Both the position numbers and the translations under genes were made by a program. Shown piece by piece: positions 23,839 through 31,989 of a stretch of 64,000 bases of DNA. Position 1 is the stretch's first letter; every line of letters starts with the position of its first letter. The stretch comes from Pandoraea apista (GTDB taxonomy: Bacteria; Pseudomonadota; Gammaproteobacteria; Burkholderiales; Burkholderiaceae): the NCBI RefSeq assembly GCF_001465595.2, contig NZ_CP013482.1:1-64000 (forward strand). Reading direction: 5' to 3'. The notes under the pieces were generated by a model. It did not search any database. It was not told the origin of the DNA and saw nothing but the letters and a program-made list of their open reading frames with translations.

Positions 23839-25766
23839 AGTCTGATCCCCTCGGCCTCAGCCAACTTTGCAGCGGGCCGGATGCGATCCGTGTCCTTCGG
23901 CTCGGGGATTGCTGCGCGCCTCGAAAAAATCGGGTCGTCGAAGAAGAGTCCTTGACGACCATAGAGCGCGGGGAAGCCGGCCACATAGATGACCATATCG
24001 CCCGCCTCCTCGATGCGACCATCCGGCGACTTCTTTGGGCCTGGCATACGCAAGCACTCATCTGGCGTGAGCAATGGTCGGGCGACCTCCTGGACGGTGC
24101 GCGAGACCTGGCCGTGCATGCTGCCGAAGCGCTTTCCGCTCGTTGTCACCTGCTCCTTAAGGACCGTCGTTGTGCCCGTCAGCTTCGACAAGTGTTCGGC
24201 TGTCTCGATGCGATTCGGGGGGTAGGCGTTCTGAATATGGCAGTTCGACGTGATGGTTTCGTCCGGACCATATCCTTCCTCTCTGCTCTTGAGCTGGTTA
24301 ATGTCCTGGCAGATGAGATAGAACTTGATGCCGTATCCAGCAAGGAAGGCTAGGGACTGCTGAATAATGTCCAGCTTACCCAGGCTCGGGAACTCGTCGA
24401 GCATGCCAAGGAGGCGATGCTTGTACTTCTTTTTGGCCTGTACATAGGTGGTCTCGGAGTCGCGCAGGCCGAGCTTTGCGAGGAACCGCGTCCACGGATC
24501 CATTTCCTTCTGCAAACGCTCAAACTCCATCTTGTCGGCCAGCACCCGGACGATCATGTTCAACAGGACGCGGACGAGTGGTCGCAGACGATCCTTGTCG
24601 GTGGGCTGCGTGACGATGTAGAGACTGACAGGAAACTCATGGCACATGAGATCCTTGATGCGGAAATCCGACCGGCTGACGTTGCGCTCCACCACCGGAT
24701 CCCGATACAACGAGAGATACGATTTCGCGGTCGAAAGGACCGATCCCCCTTCCTCCTCCGGTCGGTCAAGCATGTCCTGCGCGGCGGAACCGATGACTGG
24801 ATGGTTCTTACCGTTGACGTGCCCGTACTGAGTCATTTCCATCCACAACTCAGCCACGGGTCGATTCGGGTCGGCCAGCATCTTGTCACAGTAGGGCAGC
24901 GTCGCCGGCGTCCCCTCAATCTGCGCCTTGTACAACGCATGCAAGATCACCCCGACAAGCAGCGCTTGAGCCGTCTTTTGCCAGTGGGTGTTTAACCCTT
25001 TGCCGTCCGGATCCACAATCAGCGTCGCCAAGTTCTGCACGTCACCGACTTCGTATTCCGTCCCCATTCGGATTTCGTCCAGCGGGTTCCATGCGACGCT
25101 GCCGTACACCGCGGCCGGCTCGAATTTAAGGGTGATGTTCTTCGCGTACTCGCGCCGCCATCCGGCCGTCATGGCCCACAGCTCCCCTTTCAAGTCCGTC
25201 ACGACAGTGCTGTGCTTCCACGACAAGAGCGTGGGGACAACCAGGCCAACACCCTTGCCCGAACGGGTGGGTGCGTAACACAGGACATGCTCCGGGCCGT
25301 TGTGCCGAAGCCAATGCGTGTTACCCGCTTTGTCGATCCACTGACCGACGTATACGCCAGAGTCCCCCAACAACCCCATGCGCTTCACGTCTTTCTTGTT
25401 GGCCCAACGCGCCGATCCGTGCAAATACTCATTGGGGCGGCTGGAGTTAGCGATGGCATTCGCCGCCGCCGCCGTCACAAGCAAGCCGCCACCAGCCGCC
25501 AGAACGCCAACAGACCCGGCCGTGTGAAACTGCTCGGGGAACAGCTCTGCCCACTTCGAGTACCAACTTAGGATCGACCACGGGGCATACATATGTCCGT
25601 AGTTCACGCCAAGCGTGGGGTGATACTCGAAGCCGTGCGCGAAATATTGGGTTGCGGCTTGCATGCCAGCGGCGAAAGACGTCAGCGCCATTACCGGCAC
25701 TGCCTTTCCCTTACGCCGCTTTTGCCGCACTTGAGGGCCAACGGGGTTATTGAGGGTCTGTCTCAC
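23835..25766 (-). CDS. traG: TraG: conjugative coupling protein (VirD4 family)
   Basis: A 643-residue type IV coupling protein that links the relaxosome to the Trb transfer channel. Two N-terminal membrane segments are followed by a Walker A motif (CYAPTRSGKGVGLVVPT) and a Walker B motif (HRLLGMLDEFPSLGKL). The start is GTG, overlapping a 9-residue minicistron that itself overlaps the traI stop, which suggests coupled translation. TraG sits between traF and traI exactly as in RP4. Confidence 0.95.
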   Translation of the reverse strand: MRQTLNNPVGPQVRQKRRKGKAVPVMALTSFAAGMQAATQYFAHGFEYHPTLGVNYGHMYAPWSILSWYSKWAELFPEQFHTAGSVGVLAAGGGLLVTAAAANAIANSSRPNEYLHGSARWANKKDVKRMGLLGDSGVYVGQWIDKAGNTHWLRHNGPEHVLCYAPTRSGKGVGLVVPTLLSWKHSTVVTDLKGELWAMTAGWRREYAKNITLKFEPAAVYGSVAWNPLDEIRMGTEYEVGDVQNLATLIVDPDGKGLNTHWQKTAQALLVGVILHALYKAQIEGTPATLPYCDKMLADPNRPVAELWMEMTQYGHVNGKNHPVIGSAAQDMLDRPEEEGGSVLSTAKSYLSLYRDPVVERNVSRSDFRIKDLMCHEFPVSLYIVTQPTDKDRLRPLVRVLLNMIVRVLADKMEFERLQKEMDPWTRFLAKLGLRDSETTYVQAKKKYKHRLLGMLDEFPSLGKLDIIQQSLAFLAGYGIKFYLICQDINQLKSREEGYGPDETITSNCHIQNAYPPNRIETAEHLSKLTGTTTVLKEQVTTSGKRFGSMHGQVSRTVQEVARPLLTPDECLRMPGPKKSPDGRIEEAGDMVIYVAGFPALYGRQGLFFDDPIFSRRAAIPEPKDTDRIRPAAKLAEAEGIRL

Positions 25767-25792
25767 ACAAGCCCCCGCATCGTGTCACTCAT
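25763..25792 (-). other. Nine-codon minicistron bridging traI and traG
   Basis: ATG overlaps the traI stop (TTATGA), and its TGA overlaps the traG start (GTGTGA); it would encode MSDTMRGLV. Such frames can keep ribosomes on the message so that the next gene is reinitiated. No independent ribosome-binding site is seen. Confidence 0.35.
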
Positions 25793-28473
25793 AAGGATCT
25801 TCCTCGTGTTCGGATCTTGCCGCCGACTTCCGTCGAGATCGCGGCACCAATCGCAAGACGCCGCAACCGGTTCGCTGTAGCTGCGTCGACGGGCAACACC
25901 AGCACCGTGTCGTCATGCCTCAAAAGGGCTAACTGGTGCCCGTCAACCGTGCGAAGGCCGGTGAAATTCAATACGCCTGCGTGACGATCATTATATCGCT
26001 CATGTTTCTGTATATCGAAACTATTGGCACGTTTCCCTTCGCGTTCTTGGACGTACTTATCCGCTGCGGACCACGCCGAAGTACTCAGTCGGTCAGCAGG
26101 TGCGGCCCGTCGCACGCCAGAACCTCGGTCGGCTTGTTTGTCGTCCAGACTTCCGCGTACATCACGCGGCACCAGCAGGCCAGGCGATCCGGCGTGTGGT
26201 TCCATATAGAGTGTGGGCAGGTTTCGCATGCGGTACGCTTGAGGGGGCGGTGCTTTTCGTCCAACTGCGCCAACGTTGGGCTTAGGGGCAAATGGGCTGC
26301 TGCGCCCCCTGACGAATCGGTCAGATCCTCGGCCTCCCCCTCGCTTGATCGACTCGGCATATTGCCCACGCCCAACATCGCCACCGCTGCGTCCAGATCC
26401 GCGTCGCTCATGGTGTCGCTGTTCGTTGAACCCGGCACTTCGCTGAGCACCGTCTGGTCGATTCCGTTGTGTTCGCTCATCAAAACTCTCCTGTTGATGC
26501 TTCTGCTTAAGTGCCTCGACACGCCGACTCTCTAGGTTCGGGTCGACGAACGAGACACGGATTCGCGCGCTCGCCGCCAAATCGGCCACGCGCTGTTGAA
26601 ACTCTGTGCTTCCTGTCAGGGAAACCTTCCCGCCATGCCGGTCGGCCGCGAGTTGCAGCGCTGTCGCAAGCACCTCGTCAGGCGCGTTCCGGGTAACGCT
26701 GAGTCGACGACCGTCATCGCGAATGGCGGCATTCGCCACTCGGTAGATGACCGTTCCAGCCTTGGTAATGGAGTCAATCGCCCTCGGCCTCAGTGCTTCC
26801 GAGTCGGAGGAGCGTTCGACGGCCCGTGCCTGTGCCCGGGCGTCCCAACTCGCTTGGTATCGCAAAACGGCGAGGGCGCTTTGGTCGCCCTCCTCAGCTC
26901 GATCTCTAAGCCAGTCCGCCCACGCTAGGGCCTTATGCGCCTTGCTCGCCTTCGGGGGGCGTTGCGAATTGAAATTTGCGTGCGCCTTGGAAATAGCGCC
27001 GTGCAGACGCTTACTCACGATGCCGTATAGGAATCGCTTGTTGTAACCGCTCCCCTTGAGCAACTTGATAAGCGCGCGCAGGCGGGCCGCAGATCGCTTC
27101 GCATCTTCGATCGTCTGAATCCGCGCCTGCCGCGCGGCGCCCATATGAAGCTGTTTCGAGCGTTGAACGTCAGCCTTCTCTTCGCGGTAACGCCGATACA
27201 AGGCATCGGCCTCTGCGGACGGATACACCGGTCGCTTCGCATACCACTCTTGCCGCTGCTGCGTGGGTGAAGTGCCGTGTTTGCCTTGCCGCCAAGAAGC
27301 CGGCGCAGGGGAACCGATAGACGTCTCTGCGCCTTGCGCCGGAAGATCCCGATTTCCTATGGACGGCCTTACTCGGTGACGGTACGGTGCCGGCGGTGGT
27401 CGCGTCCCAACCGCCTCTACGGTTCGACGCCCCCGCCGCCAGGATGAAATCAAGTCCGGATCCGGGGCTTGTCGCGGTATGTGCGCATGCAAATCACGTC
27501 TTCCGGGCAGGCCACCTGACCGGATTGCTCGCGGGCTTTCGGGCCTCGTCGTGGCCGAACGCACGGGTGGCGCTCTGCGCCGCCAAGAGGCCACAGCGCT
27601 CGTGCTCGGCACTGCGATGGTGACTCTATCAACACCCCGTCGCCCAACCTGCCCCCTACGTCCAGCGGCGTCCGGCACATCGTCGCCGGCCAGCCGTTTG
27701 GCCCCGCGAGGTGGTTCGTAGTCGCCCCACTGTTTTAATAACCGGGATCTGGATAGAGACCTATCAACTGAACTGGCTTTTACCTTGATGCCGTCCCTGC
27801 TTTCAAATACGAGTCCGTTGCCCTGCTCCCGAACTGCCAATCCTCGCGCACGAGCTATGTCATGCAATTCCTGCCAGTTGTTGGCCTCTCGCAACTCCGA
27901 AACGCACTCTCTCTTGATCCAACCAAGGAGACTTTCAACGCCCGAATGGCGCTCCATGTCGTCGGCTCGATTTTCAGAGCGCGACTTTCGCGCGGTGTGG
28001 TTGTCGCGCTCCAGGTCAAAGCGCTGCTCCAGCTCGTCGCACTTCCGCGCCAACGTTTTGTAATCCCGGTAAGGCGTGTGCATCGTTAGATGCTCCGGGT
28101 GGATCTTGTTAATCGCGACGTGAATATGCAGGTTGTCTGTGTCGTGGTGAACCGCGCTGATTCGCTGGTGCTCACCATATCCTAGCGCTTCGCACAACTC
28201 GGCTTCCACGACGGAAAGCACATCGCTGGAGGGATGTTCGCCAGGCGGAAATGAGATCAGCAGGTGATAGGTTTTGTCTCCCTCAGCGCGGAGATTCATC
28301 CCCTGCACCGCCTGAACTTCGTAAATCGCGTCAAGCGCTTCGCGCTGCTCGCAGTTGGTGACAGTCACCGCCCCGACCCGCTCCTGCTTTGTCTGAGGGT
28401 CACATAGATACTTCACCAGTCTTCCGTAACTGCTTTTCTTGACCGATTGCATCGGCAAATTACGGGCGATCAT
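25789..28473 (-). CDS. traI: TraI: MOBP relaxase
   Basis: An 894-residue relaxase closely patterned on RP4 TraI, which nicks oriT and pilots the strand. It begins MIARNLPMQSVKKSSYGRLV, with Tyr22 in the same place as the RP4 nicking tyrosine. The metal-binding motif HHDTDNLHIHVAINKIHP follows near residue 110. The C-terminal half is basic and variable, then includes a segment (YRVANAAIRDDGRRLSVTR) like polyvalent LPD7-type domains. TraJ and oriT are adjacent. It stops 23 bases before the traG start, with a minicistron between. Confidence 0.96.
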   Translation of the reverse strand: MIARNLPMQSVKKSSYGRLVKYLCDPQTKQERVGAVTVTNCEQREALDAIYEVQAVQGMNLRAEGDKTYHLLISFPPGEHPSSDVLSVVEAELCEALGYGEHQRISAVHHDTDNLHIHVAINKIHPEHLTMHTPYRDYKTLARKCDELEQRFDLERDNHTARKSRSENRADDMERHSGVESLLGWIKRECVSELREANNWQELHDIARARGLAVREQGNGLVFESRDGIKVKASSVDRSLSRSRLLKQWGDYEPPRGAKRLAGDDVPDAAGRRGQVGRRGVDRVTIAVPSTSAVASWRRRAPPVRSATTRPESPRAIRSGGLPGRRDLHAHIPRQAPDPDLISSWRRGRRTVEAVGTRPPPAPYRHRVRPSIGNRDLPAQGAETSIGSPAPASWRQGKHGTSPTQQRQEWYAKRPVYPSAEADALYRRYREEKADVQRSKQLHMGAARQARIQTIEDAKRSAARLRALIKLLKGSGYNKRFLYGIVSKRLHGAISKAHANFNSQRPPKASKAHKALAWADWLRDRAEEGDQSALAVLRYQASWDARAQARAVERSSDSEALRPRAIDSITKAGTVIYRVANAAIRDDGRRLSVTRNAPDEVLATALQLAADRHGGKVSLTGSTEFQQRVADLAASARIRVSFVDPNLESRRVEALKQKHQQESFDERTQRNRPDGAQRSAGFNEQRHHERRGSGRSGGDVGRGQYAESIKRGGGRGSDRFVRGRSSPFAPKPNVGAVGRKAPPPQAYRMRNLPTLYMEPHAGSPGLLVPRDVRGSLDDKQADRGSGVRRAAPADRLSTSAWSAADKYVQEREGKRANSFDIQKHERYNDRHAGVLNFTGLRTVDGHQLALLRHDDTVLVLPVDAATANRLRRLAIGAAISTEVGGKIRTRGRSL

Positions 28474-28489
28474 CGCAACCCCGAAAAAC

Positions 28490-28502
28490 TTTAGCGGCTA
28501 AA
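28490..28502. promoter_or_regulatory. KorB operator between traJ and traI
   Basis: TTTAGCGGCTAAA, an exact KorB operator, lies in the gap between the traJ stop and the traI start. It could let KorB damp traI expression independently of traJ. Confidence 0.88.
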
Positions 28503-28506
28503 GTGC

Positions 28507-28884
28507 TCATCCCTTGAGCACATGTCGCATGACCTCGCGAAGCTGTTCCTGTGTCTCACCCAACTTCCCGAGCAACGCATTGATTGACCCAACGCCGAAG
28601 CCGGCGACTCTCTCGTCGTTGGTAAGCCATAGCTTTAGCAAGCCCCCAAGACGCCCTTGATCTGCGTTGATCTTGGCGAGCTGCTTGATGTGCTTGAGAT
28701 CCGCCACACCGCGCACGTCATAACCAAGACCAACGTTGCGAAGATAGGTCGCGACGGGCAACCCGGCCTTCCCAGCGCTCGCCTCAATACGCGCATCCTC
28801 GTCCGGAAAAACAGGCACTCGAAGGTGCTTCTTCCGTCGCGAACCACGAACACGCTTCCTGTCTGGCGTCAATTCAACATTCAT
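28507..28884 (-). CDS. traJ: TraJ: oriT-binding relaxosome protein
   Basis: A 125-residue homologue of RP4 TraJ, the protein that binds the oriT inverted repeat and recruits TraI. The family core is clear: a ribbon-helix-helix start (KKHLRVPVFPDEDARIEASA), GLPVATYLRNVGLGYDV, and LAKINADQGRLGGLLKLWL. AGGAG precedes the chosen ATG; the frame extends eight codons further upstream. It is the first gene read leftward from oriT. Confidence 0.95.
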   Translation of the reverse strand: MNVELTPDRKRVRGSRRKKHLRVPVFPDEDARIEASAGKAGLPVATYLRNVGLGYDVRGVADLKHIKQLAKINADQGRLGGLLKLWLTNDERVAGFGVGSINALLGKLGETQEQLREVMRHVLKG

Positions 28885-28924
28885 CACTTCTCCTATTTCC
28901 ACAGGCACGTATCGCGGCGGTAGC

Positions 28925-29030
28925 CGCTGCCTCGCAGAGCAGGATCCCCGTTGAGCACTCCGTGCGAATAAGGGATGTGAAAGTAGCTAACCGGCCTGCC
29001 GGTTAGCTACTTTCACCTATCCTGCCCGGT
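28925..29030. other. oriT of the RP4/IncP type with nic site
   Basis: The sequence follows RP4 oriT closely: CTCGCAGAGCAGGAT, CCGTTGAGCA, TGCGAATAAGGGA, then an inverted repeat, and then the nic region CACCTATCCTG/CCCGG. Nicking is predicted between 29024 and 29025, following the IncP rule YATCCTG/Y. The inverted repeat (28977-29016) has two perfect 18-base arms around CCTG and is the expected TraJ-binding site. It lies between divergent traJ and traK, exactly as in RP4. Confidence 0.95.
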
Positions 29031-29090
29031 CTTCGACCGCGATTACTCCGGGATCAGCATGCCATGTAATTTCGATTTATCCGCAATTTT

Positions 29091-29130
29091 GCAACAAATA
29101 TTTGTTGCCATGACAACTGATATAACGAAA
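29091..29130. promoter_or_regulatory. traK-side regulatory palindrome and candidate TrbA site
   Basis: GCAACAAATATTTGTTGC (29091-29108) is a perfect 18-bp palindrome. Eleven bases further, the reverse complement of TTTCGTTATATC appears (29119-29130); the same 12-mer is in the trbB promoter region. Both stand in the AT-rich 270 bases between nic and traK, where the tra promoters should be. Candidate operators for TraK or TrbA type control; no gene is present in this stretch. Confidence 0.5.
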
Positions 29131-29301
29131 ATTGAGATTTTGGCGGTAGAATCGTCCCTGCCGCAAAAGCATCGGATTTGAGACGGCGAAAAATAGGGAA
29201 TGAATCGGACTGTGTAGCCGCACAGCGACGTAACCATCCGCACGCGGGCGACGGCATATCACCCACGGTGCGCGAAGATCGAAGGAGGCCGCAGGGACGA
29301 C

Positions 29302-29667
29302 ATGACGGGCAAAACACTCACGGAGCGAATTGCTGATCGAGCCAAAACCGTGCCGAGCAGCAGGGGGAAAAACCGGGCTTCGTTCCTGGCCGTGAGGGAC
29401 GAGGTGGCTGACGCATTGAAAGACTGGCCGGTTAAGGCAATTTGGGAAACGCTCAGCGCCGAAGGAAAAATTGAGTTCGGCTATGACGCGTTCATTTCAT
29501 ACGTCAACCGACACATTCGTAACAGACCACAGCACGCCCCCCTCACCCATACGGTGAAGTCGGCGGATCATCCCCCCACTGCCGAACGAGAGCCGGCGCG
29601 CTCATCAGCAACAACGCCCGGATTTTCTTACAACGCAACCCCTGACACAAAATCTCTGGTGGGCTAA
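29302..29667 (+). CDS. traK: TraK: oriT-binding protein
   Basis: A 121-residue homologue of RP4 TraK, which wraps oriT DNA and helps the relaxosome. The shared pattern is visible in ASFLAVRDEVADAL, IWETLSAEGKIEFGYDAFISY and the ending GFSYNATPDTKSL. AGGGACGAC precedes the ATG. It is divergent from traJ with oriT between them, and its stop overlaps the traL start (TAATG). Confidence 0.9.
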   Translation: MTGKTLTERIADRAKTVPSSRGKNRASFLAVRDEVADALKDWPVKAIWETLSAEGKIEFGYDAFISYVNRHIRNRPQHAPLTHTVKSADHPPTAEREPARSSATTPGFSYNATPDTKSLVG

Positions 29668-30395
29668 TGGCAAAAATTCATGCGGTACTAAACGGTAAGG
29701 GCGGCGTCGGCAAAACGTTTGTAGCGACGCACATTGCCCAGGCTATCCAATCAATTAAGGGAAAGGTCCGCGCGATCGATACGGATCCCGTCAATGCGAC
29801 GTTATTCCGATTCAAGGCGCTAGACGTCCAACGAATCGAAATCATGAAAGACGACGAGATCGACACCCGCTTATTCGACAAGCTCGTGGAATTTTGTGTG
29901 AGCGACGATACCGACGTCGTAATAGACAACGGGGCAAGCTCGTTCGTCCCGCTATCGCATTACGTGATTTCCAACCGGGTTCCGGCGCTACTTCGAGAGT
30001 TGGGGCACGAGCTAATCTTGCACGTCGTCATTGCCGGGGGGGACATGTGCCTGGATACGATCAACGGCTTTGACCAGCTCGCCAGCCAGTTCTCCACAGA
30101 CGTTCAATTTGTGGTGTGGCTGAACCCGTTTGTTGGGGATGTTGTTGTGAACGGGAAGACGTTTGAGCAAATGAACGTCTACCGCACACATAAGGACCGG
30201 ATCAGCGCCATCGTCGAGTTGCCGAAGGTGAAAGCCGAGACCTATGGCAAGGATCTGTCTGAAATGATGGGCGATCGACTGACTTACGACGAAGCGGTGG
30301 AAGACAGCAAACGCCATATCATGGTTCGACACCGACTCCGCTCGATGCGAGATCAAATCATGAGACAGCTCAAAGCCCTTCCGGTACTCCAATGA
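29667..30395 (+). CDS. traL: TraL: ParA-like ATPase of the tra region
   Basis: A 242-residue ATPase with the deviant Walker A motif NGKGGVGKTFVATHIAQA at the start and VVIDNGASSFVPLSHY as in RP4 TraL. It belongs to the ParA/MinD superfamily; its role in transfer is not well defined. It is coupled to traK and traM by short overlaps at both ends. Confidence 0.92.
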   Translation: MAKIHAVLNGKGGVGKTFVATHIAQAIQSIKGKVRAIDTDPVNATLFRFKALDVQRIEIMKDDEIDTRLFDKLVEFCVSDDTDVVIDNGASSFVPLSHYVISNRVPALLRELGHELILHVVIAGGDMCLDTINGFDQLASQFSTDVQFVVWLNPFVGDVVVNGKTFEQMNVYRTHKDRISAIVELPKVKAETYGKDLSEMMGDRLTYDEAVEDSKRHIMVRHRLRSMRDQIMRQLKALPVLQ

Positions 30396-30844
30396 CCGAA
30401 ACCTACGTCGACGAACTCATCAAAGACATTGCCGTTCGGCACGGAGTCGCGCTCTCCCCGGACGATCCCATCTTGATCGTGTCTACTCTCAACCGGAAGT
30501 TGATCGCTGATGGCGCGGAAGCCCAAGAGGCAATACTGCAAACATTTAAGGAGGAACTGGAAGGGATCACAGGGCGATGGAACGCCGAGTCAAAAGAGCG
30601 GGCAGAGCGCATCTTGAATGCCGCTCTCACAGCCAGCAAAGAGGCTATGACACGCACCATGAGTGAGGCCAGCACAAACATCGTCAATCGGATCCAGGCG
30701 GAAGCCGCCGTTTATTTGCGGAGCGCCAGAGAGGAAGCAAAGGCTATCCGCACAAGCAGTATGCTCATTCTGGCTGCTAGTGGCGTTTCGTTTCTTGCCT
30801 CCGCAGGTGCCCTTCTGGCTTGGGTGGCCAACTTTAGCCGCTAA
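30392..30844 (+). CDS. traM: TraM: transfer protein
   Basis: A 150-residue homologue of RP4 TraM. The middle matches the family (FKEELEGITGRWNAESKERAERILNAA, a helical segment), and a membrane helix closes the C-terminus (MLILAASGVSFLASAGALLAW). A KorB operator overlaps its stop codon, and an intrinsic terminator follows, so this is the end of the traKLM operon. Confidence 0.9.
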   Translation: MTETYVDELIKDIAVRHGVALSPDDPILIVSTLNRKLIADGAEAQEAILQTFKEELEGITGRWNAESKERAERILNAALTASKEAMTRTMSEASTNIVNRIQAEAAVYLRSAREEAKAIRTSSMLILAASGVSFLASAGALLAWVANFSR

Positions 30845-30845
30845 A
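30833..30845. promoter_or_regulatory. KorB operator at the traM stop
   Basis: TTTAGCCGCTAAA, an exact KorB operator overlapping the traM stop codon. It is one of a pair with the copy at 30935, on either side of the terminator. Confidence 0.88.
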
Positions 30846-30899
30846 AATCGGTGGCTGACGCGCCACGCGCCGAGCGTCGCCGACCACCAACCCCCCATC

Positions 30900-30926
30900 G
30901 CCCCGCCATCGAGCGGGGCTTTTTTT
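30900..30926 (+). terminator. Terminator of the traKLM operon
   Basis: Stem GCCCCG / CGGGGC with an 8-base loop, followed by seven T residues. It lies about 55 bases after the traM stop. Confidence 0.85.
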
Positions 30927-30934
30927 GCCCGTGT

Positions 30935-30947
30935 TTTAGCCGCTAAA
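30935..30947. promoter_or_regulatory. KorB operator before the kfrA remnant
   Basis: TTTAGCCGCTAAA, an exact KorB operator just upstream of the kfrA remnant. In IncP plasmids kfrA is controlled by Kor proteins, so this is probably the left-over kfrA operator. Confidence 0.85.
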
Positions 30948-30980
30948 AAGTCAACCTAAACCTCTTGCTCAGTTTTATAG

Positions 30981-31223
30981 GTGCAGGCCAAGGCCGAGGC
31001 GGCCGAGCAGACTCACCAGGAGCAGCGCAAGACGATGGCGGCCGAGGCGCACCGCCAGGCCGAGCGGCTGACCGCCGCCTAGGGCGAGCGCGACCAGGCG
31101 AAGCGCGATGCCGCGCAGGCAAGGGAGGAAGCAGCCGGGCTGCGCGGCCGGCTGGAAGCTCTGAAAGCCGTCATGGCCCAAGGCCGGCCGACTGATCTCA
31201 GCGGCGGACGCAAAAAGACCTGA
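30981..31223 (+). pseudogene. kfrA: kfrA remnant with internal stop
   Basis: About 80 codons in one frame encode an alternating Ala/Glu/Arg/Gln coiled coil (AAEAHRQAERLTAA, then GERDQAKRDAAQAREEAAGL) interrupted by one TAG. The end (AVMAQGRPTDLSGGRKKT) is like the tail of KfrA, the filamentous DNA-binding protein usually found here in IncP plasmids. The N-terminal DNA-binding half is missing. So kfrA has been lost, leaving a 3' scrap. Confidence 0.7.
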
Positions 31224-31340
31224 TAAACCGGTTGATTTTCCTTAAAAGCGCAAAGGGAAGCGCGATGCTGCAAAAGAGCGTGAGTTTTTCACTCGCGACG
31301 ACTGACGATCAAGGCGGATTAGCGCACACCGACAAAAAAC

Positions 31341-31368
31341 AAAAGGGGCACTTCCGTGCCCCTTTTTT
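31341..31368. terminator. Bidirectional intrinsic terminator
   Basis: Stem AAGGGGCAC / GTGCCCCTT with a 4-base loop, flanked by A-rich and T-rich runs, so it can stop transcripts from both sides. It serves the leftward fic operon and any rightward read from the kfrA region. Confidence 0.9.
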
Positions 31369-31380
31369 GCGCCAGATGAG

Positions 31381-31974
31381 TCAAACATCCCTTCGCAACG
31401 ACAACCCTCTGCCGTGCGACACGGATTTTCCTTCTGTCTGCTGCTTGCGCTTTAACTTGGCATGCGTCTCGTGCGCGCGGCGGGCGCTTTCTAGTTCGTC
31501 CCAATGCTCGGCCAATTGTGGATGATCACGGCGAAATTTCGCAGCGGCCAACTGCTCCAGCTTCCCGCCCCACACGTCGTGCCCTTCGGCGATTACACGA
31601 ACTGAGTCAAGGCGACTCGAGATCCGCTGGATCGTGGTACGCTGCCGTGCCATTTCTCGCTCCCATGTGGCTCGGCGTGTACGCGGCGTGAGTATGCCGG
31701 GGCGCTTCGACTGCATGCCAGCGACTCGTCCTTGCTGCTCACGTAACAGAGCCTCAAGTCGCTCCTCTATACGCACCACCTGAGCGTGCTTCGCGCCGAT
31801 GTATGACTCCAGCCCGGCAACATATTCATTGGCGACGTCTGGAATGGGTTCGTGTTGAACGTCCGCGACCGCCTCGGCCGCTTCGCCCGAAAGCGCGTCC
31901 GCTTTCGCCTCGACTTCTGATCTGCGGTCAGCAGACACGGCCAGCCTTTGCATATCCCGTTTCGTGAGCATCAT
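31381..31974 (-). CDS. Coiled-coil protein downstream of fic
   Basis: A 197-residue, highly charged protein, probably helical and coiled coil for most of its length. It ends in a basic tail (KLKRKQQTEGKSVSHGRGLSLRRD). GAGGGACTG precedes the start and the fic stop is 15 bases upstream, so it is in the same operon. I do not recognise the family. It might be an accessory or substrate of the Fic protein, or a partition-type filament protein replacing KfrA. Both are inference. Confidence 0.55.
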   Translation of the reverse strand: MMLTKRDMQRLAVSADRRSEVEAKADALSGEAAEAVADVQHEPIPDVANEYVAGLESYIGAKHAQVVRIEERLEALLREQQGRVAGMQSKRPGILTPRTRRATWEREMARQRTTIQRISSRLDSVRVIAEGHDVWGGKLEQLAAAKFRRDHPQLAEHWDELESARRAHETHAKLKRKQQTEGKSVSHGRGLSLRRDV

Positions 31975-31989
31975 CAGTCCCTCAATCAG

